From positions 1 through 7,551 of the forward strand of contig NZ_QFPF01000118.1 of NCBI RefSeq assembly GCF_003248605.1: DNA of 7,551 bases, read 5' to 3'. The position numbers and the translations under genes were made by a program. The DNA comes from Microbacterium sp. Its GTDB lineage: Bacteria > Actinomycetota > Actinomycetes > Actinomycetales > Microbacteriaceae. The notes under the pieces were generated by a model. The model had not been told where the DNA came from. It did no database searches and saw only the letters and a program-made list of their open reading frames with translations. The first letter of the stretch is position 1, and each line of letters begins with the position of its first letter. Below are positions 1-5,796 of the stretch, one piece after another.

Positions 1-649
1 CGAGCGTTTCCTCATCCGGCGGTTCGAGGGCGGCGATCCCGACACGGCGATCGTCGTCACGGTGGGTCTGCTCACCCTGATCACGGGGCTTGCCGGCTGG
101 ATCTGGTCGTACAACAACCTGCCGTTCCCCTCGCTGTTCCCCGTCGCGAGCATCGACATCCTGGGCGCGGTGGTCAGCGTGCGGTCGCTCGGGACGACAC
201 TCGTGATCATCGCGATCATGGTCGCCCTGCAACTGGTCTTCCTGCGCACCAAGCTGGGGCTGGCACTACGGGCGGTCGCCGACAATCCCCAGTCCTCCGC
301 GTTCTCGGGCCTGCCCGTCGGTCGACTGCTGATGGTCGGCTGGGGTCTCGCCGCCGCTCTCGGCGCCATCGCCGGAGCACTCGTCGCGCCGCAACTGACG
401 CTCACGCCCGGAATGATGGACAGCGCGCTCGTCTACGCACTCGCCGCCGTGATCCTCGGCGGGCTGAGCAGCCCCGTGGGTGTCGTCGTCGCCGCCTGGG
501 CCATCGGCGTGCTCGAGAACCTCGCTGCCGTCTACGTGCCCTTCATCGGTCATGACCTCAAGATCGCGGTGCCCTTCATCCTCATCTTCGTGACCCTGAT
601 CATCCGCCCCCAGGGCCTCTTCGGCCGGAAAGTCGTGGTGCGCGTCTGA
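1..649 (+). CDS. LivH-like branched-chain amino-acid ABC transporter permease, 5'-truncated by window edge
   Basis: The reading frame is open from base 2 to the TGA at 647-649, so the gene begins outside the window; 215 residues remain of the roughly 290 usual for LivH. A GTG at 62 is only an internal valine, because in-frame coding sequence resembling LivH (ERFLIRRFEGGDPDTA) lies upstream of it. The fragment is mostly hydrophobic membrane segments. It shows the conserved cytoplasmic loop of this permease family (GLALRAVADNPQSSAFSG at about residues 83-100), followed by a GGLSSPVG segment and a RPQGLFG C-terminus. By family knowledge it forms half of the membrane channel of a Liv/HAAT importer together with the next gene, powered by LivF/LivG-type ATPases that are not in this window. 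Its stop overlaps the next start by one base (TGATG), indicating translational coupling. The substrate could be a branched-chain amino acid, another amino acid, an amide or a related small solute; sequence alone does not decide. Confidence 0.9.
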   Translation, partial: ERFLIRRFEGGDPDTAIVVTVGLLTLITGLAGWIWSYNNLPFPSLFPVASIDILGAVVSVRSLGTTLVIIAIMVALQLVFLRTKLGLALRAVADNPQSSAFSGLPVGRLLMVGWGLAAALGAIAGALVAPQLTLTPGMMDSALVYALAAVILGGLSSPVGVVVAAWAIGVLENLAAVYVPFIGHDLKIAVPFILIFVTLIIRPQGLFGRKVVVRV

Positions 650-1713
650 TGTCCTCCCTCTCGAGCATGCTCAAGAACCCGTGGGCGACCCGCGCCCTGG
701 TGCTCCTCGTCGCCGTGCTGCTCGTCGCCGCACCGCTGATGCTGCCCGTCTTCGCCAATCAGACCCTCGTGCGCGTAGGCGTCTTCGCCGTCGCGGTGCT
801 GGGCCTGAACATCGTCATGGGCTACACGGGCGTCGTCTCACTCGGCCAGATCTTCTTCCTGGGCCTGGGCGCCTATGTCACGGCCTACGGGGTGACGAAT
901 GACTGGAACATCGTCCTCGTCTTCGTCCTCGCGATCCTCATACCCGGCATTGCGGGCCTTCTCGTCGCCCTCGCCGCGGCGCGCCTCGGAGGCCTCGCGG
1001 TCGCGATGGTCACGATCGCACTGCCCATCGTCGGCGTGCCGCTGGCCAAACGTCTGTCCTACTTCACGGGCGGGTCACAGGGTGTCTCGGCCCGGTTCTC
1101 CGGCGCGCCCGAGTGGACCGGCCTCGACGACGACCAGTGGCAGTTCTACATCGTGCTCGTCATCGCCGCCGCCGCCTTCGTTCTGGCGCGCAATCTGGTG
1201 CGCGGCAAGTTCGGACGCGCCCTGGCGATCGTGCGCGACAACGAGGCGGTCGCCTCCTCGATGGGGATCTCCCCCTACCGGTACAAGGTCATGGCCTTCA
1301 CGATCGCCTCCATGTTCGGCGGGGTCAGCGGATTCCTCTACCTCGTCGCCGTCCAGTACACCTCGCCCGAGACCCTCGCCTTCCACCACTCGATCGAGCT
1401 GCTCGCGGCGATGGTGATCGGCGGAGCGGGGAGCATCGTCGGTTCGCTCATCGGCGGCGCCTACTACGTCTTCGTGCCGCAGATCACGAACGTCATCGAC
1501 GCCAACCTGACCGCCGTCATCCAGGGCGCGATCCTGCTCGTCGTGCTCTTCCTGCTGCCCGGCGGTCTGGTCAGCCTTCCGCGGGTCGTGCGGCGCCTGG
1601 TCACCCGCGCGCGCGGCGACCGATCGCACTCGTCGAGCCCACCACCACGGGATCCCTCGCAGGACGACGCCGTGGAGCATCCACAACACACAGAGAGGCA
1701 AGGCAACGCATGA
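649..1713 (+). CDS. LivM-like branched-chain amino-acid ABC transporter permease
   Basis: This is a complete 354-residue inner-membrane permease of the LivM type, the expected partner of the preceding LivH-like protein. Hydrophobic helices start at about residue 16. The LivM hallmark GLNIVMGYTGVVSLGQ lies at residues 52-67, followed by FFLGLGAY. The cytoplasmic loop that contacts the ATPase is GRALAIVRDNEAVASSMGI at 189-207, and the conserved GGAGSIVGS (258-266) and PGGL (304-307) follow. The ATG at 649 is chosen because it overlaps the upstream stop and gives a family-like N-terminus; I see only a weak ribosome-binding site, consistent with coupling. Its TGA overlaps the next gene's ATG by four bases. 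The last 40 residues or so form a polar tail rich in Ser, Pro, Asp and His, which I would not expect in a minimal LivM and which may be lineage-specific. The family call is firm, the substrate is unknown. Confidence 0.93.
   Translation: MSSLSSMLKNPWATRALVLLVAVLLVAAPLMLPVFANQTLVRVGVFAVAVLGLNIVMGYTGVVSLGQIFFLGLGAYVTAYGVTNDWNIVLVFVLAILIPGIAGLLVALAAARLGGLAVAMVTIALPIVGVPLAKRLSYFTGGSQGVSARFSGAPEWTGLDDDQWQFYIVLVIAAAAFVLARNLVRGKFGRALAIVRDNEAVASSMGISPYRYKVMAFTIASMFGGVSGFLYLVAVQYTSPETLAFHHSIELLAAMVIGGAGSIVGSLIGGAYYVFVPQITNVIDANLTAVIQGAILLVVLFLLPGGLVSLPRVVRRLVTRARGDRSHSSSPPPRDPSQDDAVEHPQHTERQGNA
1692..1698 (+). promoter_or_regulatory. Ribosome-binding site of the substrate-binding protein gene
   Basis: The purine-rich AGAGAGG lies 11 nt before the ATG at 1710 and inside the end of the livM-like gene. 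The spacing is a little long, and a second weaker AAGG lies closer. It supports the start at 1710, which also begins a textbook lipoprotein signal peptide. Confidence 0.5.
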
Positions 1714-2975
1714 ACATTCGAAGGAGAAGGGGAGGCATCGTCGGCATCGTCGCCATGACGGGCATCCTCGCCCTCGCCGTGTCGGGCTGCGCGCGAGACG
1801 GCGGCGACAGCGGTGGCGACGACGGCGAAACCGCCGCGAGCCCGGGCATCACCGATACCTCGATCACGCTCGGCATCACGACGCCCCTCTCGGGGGCGAC
1901 GGCCGGACCCGGCACCTGCACGGTCGCGGGAGTCACGGCGTACTTCGGCGCGGTCAACGCCGCCGGCGGCGTCGAATTCGGCGACGGCGTGACCCGCACG
2001 GTCGAGATCGAGGCCTACGACGACGCCTACGACCCGCAGCAGTCCCTCGCCAACTTCCAGCAGATGGTGTCGGATGACGTGTTCGCGGTCACCGCGGGAC
2101 TCGGCACGCCCACCAACCGCGCCTTCCGCGACGCCGCGATCGACGAAGAGGTGCCGCAGGTGCTGATCATGACCGGCGACCCGCTCTTCAGCAACACCGA
2201 GGAGAGCCCCTGGCAGCTCGGCTTCGTGCCGATCTACCAGAACGAGGGCGCCGCGTTCGGCGAGCTGCTCGCGTCCTCGAGTGAAGAGCTCACGGTCGCG
2301 ATCCTGTCGCAGAACGACGACTACGGCGAGGGGTACGTCGAGGGCTTCAAGGAGGCCATCGAGGGCGTGGACAACATCGAGATCGTCGGCGAGCTCACCT
2401 ACGAGGCCACCGACACCTCGGTCGACGCTCAGCTGACCGAGCTCGCCGCGACCGACGCCGACGTGTTCTTCAACGCCATGTCGATCACCCCGCTCGTGAT
2501 CTCGTCGCTGCTCAAGACACAGGAGATCGGCTGGCTGCCCAGCTGGTTCCTGCCTTCGAACACCTCGAGCCCCGTCGCGATCCTGCAGCCGGGCAACGCG
2601 ACGGCGTTCCCGGGCGTGTACTCGGTGTCCTTCGCCAAGGCGCCGGCATCTCCCGCGTTCGCCGAGGACGAGGATGTCCAGACCTTCCTGTCCAACCTCG
2701 CGGAGTACGCCGACTACCCCGACATGCCGGCGTTCCCGCACTGCATGTGGAGCTACATGGTCGGCGCGACGCTCGAGCAGGCGTTCCAGGGCATGACCGA
2801 GCCGACGCGCGAGAACTTCCTCGAGTCGCTGCGCAGCATCTCGGACTTCCAGGCGCCGCTCATGCTCGAGGGCACCTACGTCGACACGACGGTCGATGGT
2901 CAGCCCGCCGTTTCGACGGTCGTCGTGCAGAAGTACAACGGCACGGGCTTCGCGAACGCCGAGACGTTCGGGTAG
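1710..2975 (+). CDS. Liv-type ABC transporter substrate-binding lipoprotein
   Basis: This encodes 421 residues. The start at 1710 is fixed by the signal peptide: a basic NIRRRR segment, a hydrophobic stretch, then the lipobox VSGC with the lipidated cysteine at residue 27. A flexible Gly/Asp-rich linker follows (28-44). The mature protein matches the periplasmic-binding-protein type I family used by Liv/HAAT importers (Peripla_BP_6-like). It has TPLSG at 58-62, a Gly/Cys region then NAAGGV at 83-88, DDAYDPQQSL at 104-113, a VP segment near 148, and NDDYGEGYVEGF at 202-213 opening the second lobe. It would capture solute outside the membrane and deliver it to the two upstream permeases. Cys70 and Cys345 could form a disulfide, but this is inference. 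The gene comes last in the operon, overlaps livM by 4 bp, and is followed within 10 bp by a strong hairpin. Ligand identity cannot be read from the sequence; amino acids, amides or aromatic acids are all possible. Confidence 0.92.
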   Translation: MNIRRRRGGIVGIVAMTGILALAVSGCARDGGDSGGDDGETAASPGITDTSITLGITTPLSGATAGPGTCTVAGVTAYFGAVNAAGGVEFGDGVTRTVEIEAYDDAYDPQQSLANFQQMVSDDVFAVTAGLGTPTNRAFRDAAIDEEVPQVLIMTGDPLFSNTEESPWQLGFVPIYQNEGAAFGELLASSSEELTVAILSQNDDYGEGYVEGFKEAIEGVDNIEIVGELTYEATDTSVDAQLTELAATDADVFFNAMSITPLVISSLLKTQEIGWLPSWFLPSNTSSPVAILQPGNATAFPGVYSVSFAKAPASPAFAEDEDVQTFLSNLAEYADYPDMPAFPHCMWSYMVGATLEQAFQGMTEPTRENFLESLRSISDFQAPLMLEGTYVDTTVDGQPAVSTVVVQKYNGTGFANAETFG

Positions 2976-2983
2976 CCGCGAGC

Positions 2984-3030
2984 ACGCGACAGGGCCCGGT
3001 CGGATCCGTTCCGGCCGGGCCCTGTCGCGT
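2984..3030. terminator. Bidirectional terminator hairpin between convergent genes
   Basis: A perfect 16-bp inverted repeat (left arm ACGCGACAGGGCCCGG at 2984-2999, right arm 3015-3030) extends inward through one G-U wobble and four more pairs to a 21-bp stem with a 5-nt loop (3005-3009). It begins 8 nt after the stop of the substrate-binding protein and ends on the last base of the GntR gene's stop codon, so it can serve both transcripts. Neither side has a T-run, so this is the tail-less type often seen in actinobacteria; termination itself is inferred. Confidence 0.85.
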
Positions 3031-3689
3031 CAGTCCATCGCGCGCAGGACGTCGACGATTCCCTGCAGGTGCGCACGTGTCGCCTCCTCCGCCGCGTCGG
3101 CATCCCGCGCGAGCACCGCGTCGATGATCGCAATGTGCTCGGGTGCGGACTGCGCCGCACGGCCCGGGTGAAACGCCAGCCGGAACTGATGCCGCGCCGA
3201 CTGGGCGCGCATCCGCTCGAGCAGTTGTGTCGCCGTCTCGTGCGCGCTCATCTCGCGCAGCATCCGGTCCATCTCCTGGTTGAGCCGCGAGTACTCCACG
3301 AGGTTGCCGGCATCGACGGCACGACGGATGTCGTCGCGCAGCATCCGCAGCTCTTCGGCGTCGTCCGAGGTCAGGTTCTCGGCGGCCTTGCGCGCGCAGA
3401 GGGATTCGAGTCCGACGCGCACCTCGACGATCTCGACCGCCTCGTCGACGCTGATCGCACGCACGCGGGCACCCTTGTTGGGCAGCCGCTCGACGAGACC
3501 CTCGCCGGCGAGGTTCAGCAGCGCCGTGCGCACCGCCGCCCGCGTCGCACCGAACCTGTCGCTGATGTCGGCCTCGATGAGCCTCTGGTGCGGCGCGAAT
3601 TCGCCGCCGAGAATGGCGTCGCGGATGAGCGCTGTCAGATCGGGACGCGCCGCGAGGTCGGCGTCGGCGAGGGGCGATGCGGAAACCAC
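3030..3689 (-). CDS. GntR family transcriptional regulator, FCD (FadR-like) subfamily
   Basis: This is a 219-residue DNA-binding regulator. The GTG start at 3689 is chosen because a strong AGGAGGT lies 4 nt upstream; the longer open frame further upstream is low-complexity, Arg-rich and non-family. Residues 17-79 form the GntR winged helix-turn-helix (GGEF.P...LIEADISDRFGATRAAVRTALLNLAGEGLVERL, then the NKGARV wing). Residues from about 83 form the all-helical FCD ligand domain, ending with EHIAIIDAVLARDADAAEEA and a final RAHL helix. FCD proteins typically bind small organic acids or sugar acids, often through a metal held by Asp/Asn and three His residues. Here His185 and His207 are present, but the usual first His of the N..FH motif is Asp141 (N137, then M-D), so the metal site may be altered. 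The gene converges on the importer operon and diverges from the ABC exporter. Autoregulation is plausible; target genes and effector are unknown. Confidence 0.92.
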   Translation of the reverse strand: MVSASPLADADLAARPDLTALIRDAILGGEFAPHQRLIEADISDRFGATRAAVRTALLNLAGEGLVERLPNKGARVRAISVDEAVEIVEVRVGLESLCARKAAENLTSDDAEELRMLRDDIRRAVDAGNLVEYSRLNQEMDRMLREMSAHETATQLLERMRAQSARHQFRLAFHPGRAAQSAPEHIAIIDAVLARDADAAEEATRAHLQGIVDVLRAMD

Positions 3690-3693
3690 GGAT

Positions 3694-3700
3694 ACCTCCT
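3694..3700 (-). promoter_or_regulatory. Strong ribosome-binding site fixing the GntR gene start
   Basis: On the minus strand this reads AGGAGGT, a near-perfect Shine-Dalgarno sequence, 4 nt before the GTG at 3689-3687. It is the main reason for preferring this GTG over longer alternatives. Confidence 0.8.
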
Positions 3701-3755
3701 GTTGCTCGCGGCGTCGGCGGCGGCACCGCGTGATGCACAGACAGTACCGCAGACG

Positions 3756-3783
3756 ACGATATTGGCGCCGACTTTCACGCCAA
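3756..3783 (-). promoter_or_regulatory. Candidate promoter of the GntR gene
   Basis: On the minus strand there is a -35-like TTGGCG (3783-3778) and a -10-like TATCGT (3761-3756) separated by 16 nt. Transcription would start near 3749, leaving a leader of about 60 nt that contains the strong ribosome-binding site. It is the best sigma-70-like match in the 178-bp divergent gap, but the matches are only partial in a GC-rich genome and there is no experimental support. Confidence 0.4.
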
Positions 3784-3784
3784 T
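3761..3784. promoter_or_regulatory. Candidate operator: ATTGGCG-N10-CGCCAAT inverted repeat
   Basis: A perfect 7-bp inverted repeat with a 10-bp spacer sits in the gap between the divergent GntR and ABC exporter genes. It covers the -35-like and part of the -10-like element proposed for the GntR gene, the position expected for autorepression. The centre-to-centre distance of the half-sites is 17 bp, so they lie on different helical phases unless a dimer spans them. GntR/FCD operators usually have shorter spacers, so assigning it to this regulator is inference. Confidence 0.4.
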
Positions 3785-3823
3785 CCGACGTCACCCCCGC
3801 ACCCGCGACGCGTCTCGGGCAAG

Positions 3824-3829
3824 TACGGT
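3824..3829 (+). promoter_or_regulatory. Possible -10 element (TACGGT) for the ABC exporter
   Basis: TACGGT fits the relaxed actinobacterial -10 pattern TANNNT, but no convincing -35 lies 16-18 nt upstream. If used, transcription would begin near 3835-3836, right at an in-frame GTG (3835) and at the base of the hairpin at 3836-3853. Weak evidence. Confidence 0.2.
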
Positions 3830-3835
3830 CGAAGG

Positions 3836-3853
3836 TGGGGCGACCGCGCCCCA
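3836..3853 (+). promoter_or_regulatory. Small hairpin in the 5' leader of the ABC exporter gene
   Basis: TGGGGCG-ACCG-CGCCCCA forms a 7-bp, almost all G-C stem with a 4-nt loop. It ends 14 nt before the ATG at 3868 and just before the AGGA ribosome-binding site (3859-3862). It could affect translation initiation or transcript stability; it could also be chance in GC-rich DNA. Confidence 0.35.
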
Positions 3854-3867
3854 GGATCAGGAACCCC

Positions 3868-5787
3868 ATGAGCATGCCCGCACCCGAATCCGCCACCCCT
3901 CGCCGCCGCGGCCGCCGCCGCCCGCCCGAGGGCCCGCGCGCGACGTTCCGCCAGCTGCTGCCCTTCCTCCTCGAGCACAAGAGGGTACTCGTGGTCGTGG
4001 CGATCCTGAGCGTCCTCGGCGCGGGTGCGACCCTCGTGCAGCCGCTGCTGGTGGGCCAGGTCATCACCCGCGTGCAGGTGGGCCAGTCGCTCGGCGCGCT
4101 CATCTGGCTGCTGATCGGCTTCGTCGTCGTGTCCTCGATCATCTCGGGCTATCAGCACTACCTCCTCCAGCGCACCGGCACGGCCGTGGTGTACTCCAGC
4201 CGACGCAGACTCATCGCCCGCATCCTGCACCTGCCGATCAGCGAGTTCGACGCACGGCGCACGGGCGACCTCGTCTCGCGCGTGGGTACCGACACGACTC
4301 TGCTGTACGCCGTGCTCACGCAGGGACTCGCCGACGCCGTCGGAAACGCGCTGATCCTCGTCGGCGCGCTCATCGCGATGCTCCTGATCGACCCCCTGCT
4401 GCTGGGGCTGATCGTGCTCGTCATCGGCGGCTCGGTGGTCGTCGTCACCCTGCTCAGCGGACGCATCCGCACGGCGTCGACCGAGCAGCAGACCAAAGTC
4501 GGCGAGCTGGCCTCCGGCGTCGAGCGCGCCGTCGGCTCGATCCGCACCGTGCGCGCCGCCGGTGCCACCGACCGCGAGATCGCCTCGGTGACCGCCATGG
4601 CCACCGAGGCGTACGGGGTGGGCGTGCGCATCGCCCGCGTCTCGGCGCTCGTCGTGCCGATCGCGGGCATCGCGATGCAGCTCTCTCTGCTCGTCGTGCT
4701 CGGCGTCGGCGGCTTCCGCGTCGCGGCGGGGGCGATCACGATCGCCCAGCTCGTCACCTTCGTCATGTTCCTCTTCCTACTCATCGCGCCCCTCGCGTCC
4801 ACGTTCGGCGCGATCACGAGCGTCAACCAGGCGCTCGGGGCCCTCGGCCGCATCCAGGAGGTGCTCGACCTGCCCACCGAGGACGCCGAGGACGGCGCCC
4901 CGCGGCAGAAGCCGGAGACGGATGCTGTGGCCACAGCATCCGCGCCCGTCCCGGCGATCGTGTTCCGCGACGTGAGGTTCCGCTACCCCGAGGCGGTGGT
5001 CGAGGCCCGAGAGAAGGCCGCGGCCGAGGCGCGCGCCGTGCTGGAGCAGGCCCACGTCGAGCGACCCGCCGCCGAGGCCGCGGTGGCGGAGGTCGAACCC
5101 GTCGATCGCGAGGTGCTGCGCGGGGTGTCCTTCGATGTGCCCCGCGGTGCGCGCGTCGCCCTCGTGGGACCGAGCGGTGCCGGCAAGAGCACGATCCTCT
5201 CGCTCATCGAGCGCTTCTACGATCCCACCGCCGGCACGATCCTGCTCGACGGGGTGGATGTGCGCGACATCGCACGGACCGATCTGCGCGCGCGATTCGG
5301 GTACGTCGAGCAGGATGCGCCGACACTGGCGGGCACGATCGCCGACAATCTGCGTCTGGCCTCACCCGACGCCGATGACGCGGACTGCGAGCGCGTGCTG
5401 CGCGAGGTCAACCTCGGCGAAGTGCTCGAGCGCAGCCCGCTCGGCATCGACGCACCCGTCGGCGAGGACGGCGTCATGCTCTCGGGCGGCGAGCGTCAGC
5501 GGCTCGCGATCGCGCGCGCACTGCTGGCGGCCCCGCCGATCCTGCTGCTGGATGAGTCCACGTCATCGCTCGACGGCGTCAACGAACAGCGCATGCGCGA
5601 CGCGATCGATGCCGTCGCCGCCGGGCGCACCCTGCTGGTGATCGCGCACCGCCTGTCGACAGTGGTCGACAGCGACCTCATCGTCGTGCTCGAGCACGGC
5701 CGGGTCGTCGGCGCGGGCACGCACTCCGAGCTGGTGGAGTCGACGCCGCTGTACCGCGACCTCGCACGCCACCAGCTGCTGGTGTGA
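3868..5787 (+). CDS. ABC exporter half-transporter (fused membrane and ATPase domains) with NBD insert
   Basis: This encodes 639 residues. The ATG at 3868 is preceded by AGGA with 5-nt spacing; an ATG at 3874 and an in-frame GTG at 3835 are alternatives. After a very basic N-terminus (residues 11-24), about six membrane helices span residues 38-312, the type I exporter (ABC_membrane) fold. A linker (335-362) follows, then the ATPase domain with aromatic A-loop Tyr373, Walker A GPSGAGKST 434-442, Q-loop Gln482, signature LSGGERQ 538-544, Walker B ILLLDE 558-563 with catalytic Glu563, D-loop SSLD 566-569 and switch His594. All catalytic residues are present, so it should work as a homodimer exporting a lipid, drug or peptide; the substrate is unknown. 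Oddly, about 61 residues separate Tyr373 from Walker A instead of about 25, because of an Ala/Glu-rich, probably helical insert (about 375-413). It is divergent from the GntR gene, which may control it, and convergent with pckG. Confidence 0.93.
   Translation: MSMPAPESATPRRRGRRRPPEGPRATFRQLLPFLLEHKRVLVVVAILSVLGAGATLVQPLLVGQVITRVQVGQSLGALIWLLIGFVVVSSIISGYQHYLLQRTGTAVVYSSRRRLIARILHLPISEFDARRTGDLVSRVGTDTTLLYAVLTQGLADAVGNALILVGALIAMLLIDPLLLGLIVLVIGGSVVVVTLLSGRIRTASTEQQTKVGELASGVERAVGSIRTVRAAGATDREIASVTAMATEAYGVGVRIARVSALVVPIAGIAMQLSLLVVLGVGGFRVAAGAITIAQLVTFVMFLFLLIAPLASTFGAITSVNQALGALGRIQEVLDLPTEDAEDGAPRQKPETDAVATASAPVPAIVFRDVRFRYPEAVVEAREKAAAEARAVLEQAHVERPAAEAAVAEVEPVDREVLRGVSFDVPRGARVALVGPSGAGKSTILSLIERFYDPTAGTILLDGVDVRDIARTDLRARFGYVEQDAPTLAGTIADNLRLASPDADDADCERVLREVNLGEVLERSPLGIDAPVGEDGVMLSGGERQRLAIARALLAAPPILLLDESTSSLDGVNEQRMRDAIDAVAAGRTLLVIAHRLSTVVDSDLIVVLEHGRVVGAGTHSELVESTPLYRDLARHQLLV
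4919..4942. repeat. 24-bp perfect palindrome inside the ABC exporter gene
   Basis: The half-site CGGATGCTGTGG is followed directly by its exact reverse complement. It encodes residues about 351-359 (TDAVATASA) in the linker between the membrane and ATPase domains. As RNA it could fold into a 10-bp stem with a GGCC loop. It uses codons that are uncommon in the surrounding gene (GCT, ACA, GCA), suggesting that the DNA or RNA shape, not the protein, may be what is kept. Function is unknown; a protein-binding dyad, an mRNA hairpin and chance are all possible. Confidence 0.75.
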
Positions 5788-5796
5788 GCCCGCGGG

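Noticed and set aside
1113..1709. N-terminal extension of the substrate-binding protein frame upstream of 1710
   Set aside because: The region codes for the livM-like permease in another frame, and the lipoprotein signal peptide with its lipobox begins cleanly at 1710.
1464..2741. Long minus-strand open frame opposite the livM-like and binding-protein genes
   Set aside because: It has no domain-like pattern and is Arg/Asp/Gly-rich; it mirrors the codon bias of the real plus-strand genes.
2953..2968. CGAACG/CGTTCG inverted repeat at the end of the binding-protein gene
   Set aside because: It is a short 6-bp stem just before the stop, and a much stronger terminator follows directly.
3690..4142. 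N-terminal extension of the GntR frame upstream of the GTG at 3689
   Set aside because: It would run through the exporter's start region, has Arg-rich non-family sequence, and ignores the strong AGGAGGT at 3694-3700.
3069..5378. A very long alternative open frame on the plus strand across the GntR gene and exporter
   Set aside because: Its translation is an Arg/Ala/Pro-rich low-complexity product typical of the wrong frame in GC-rich DNA; the regulator and exporter frames have clear family motifs.
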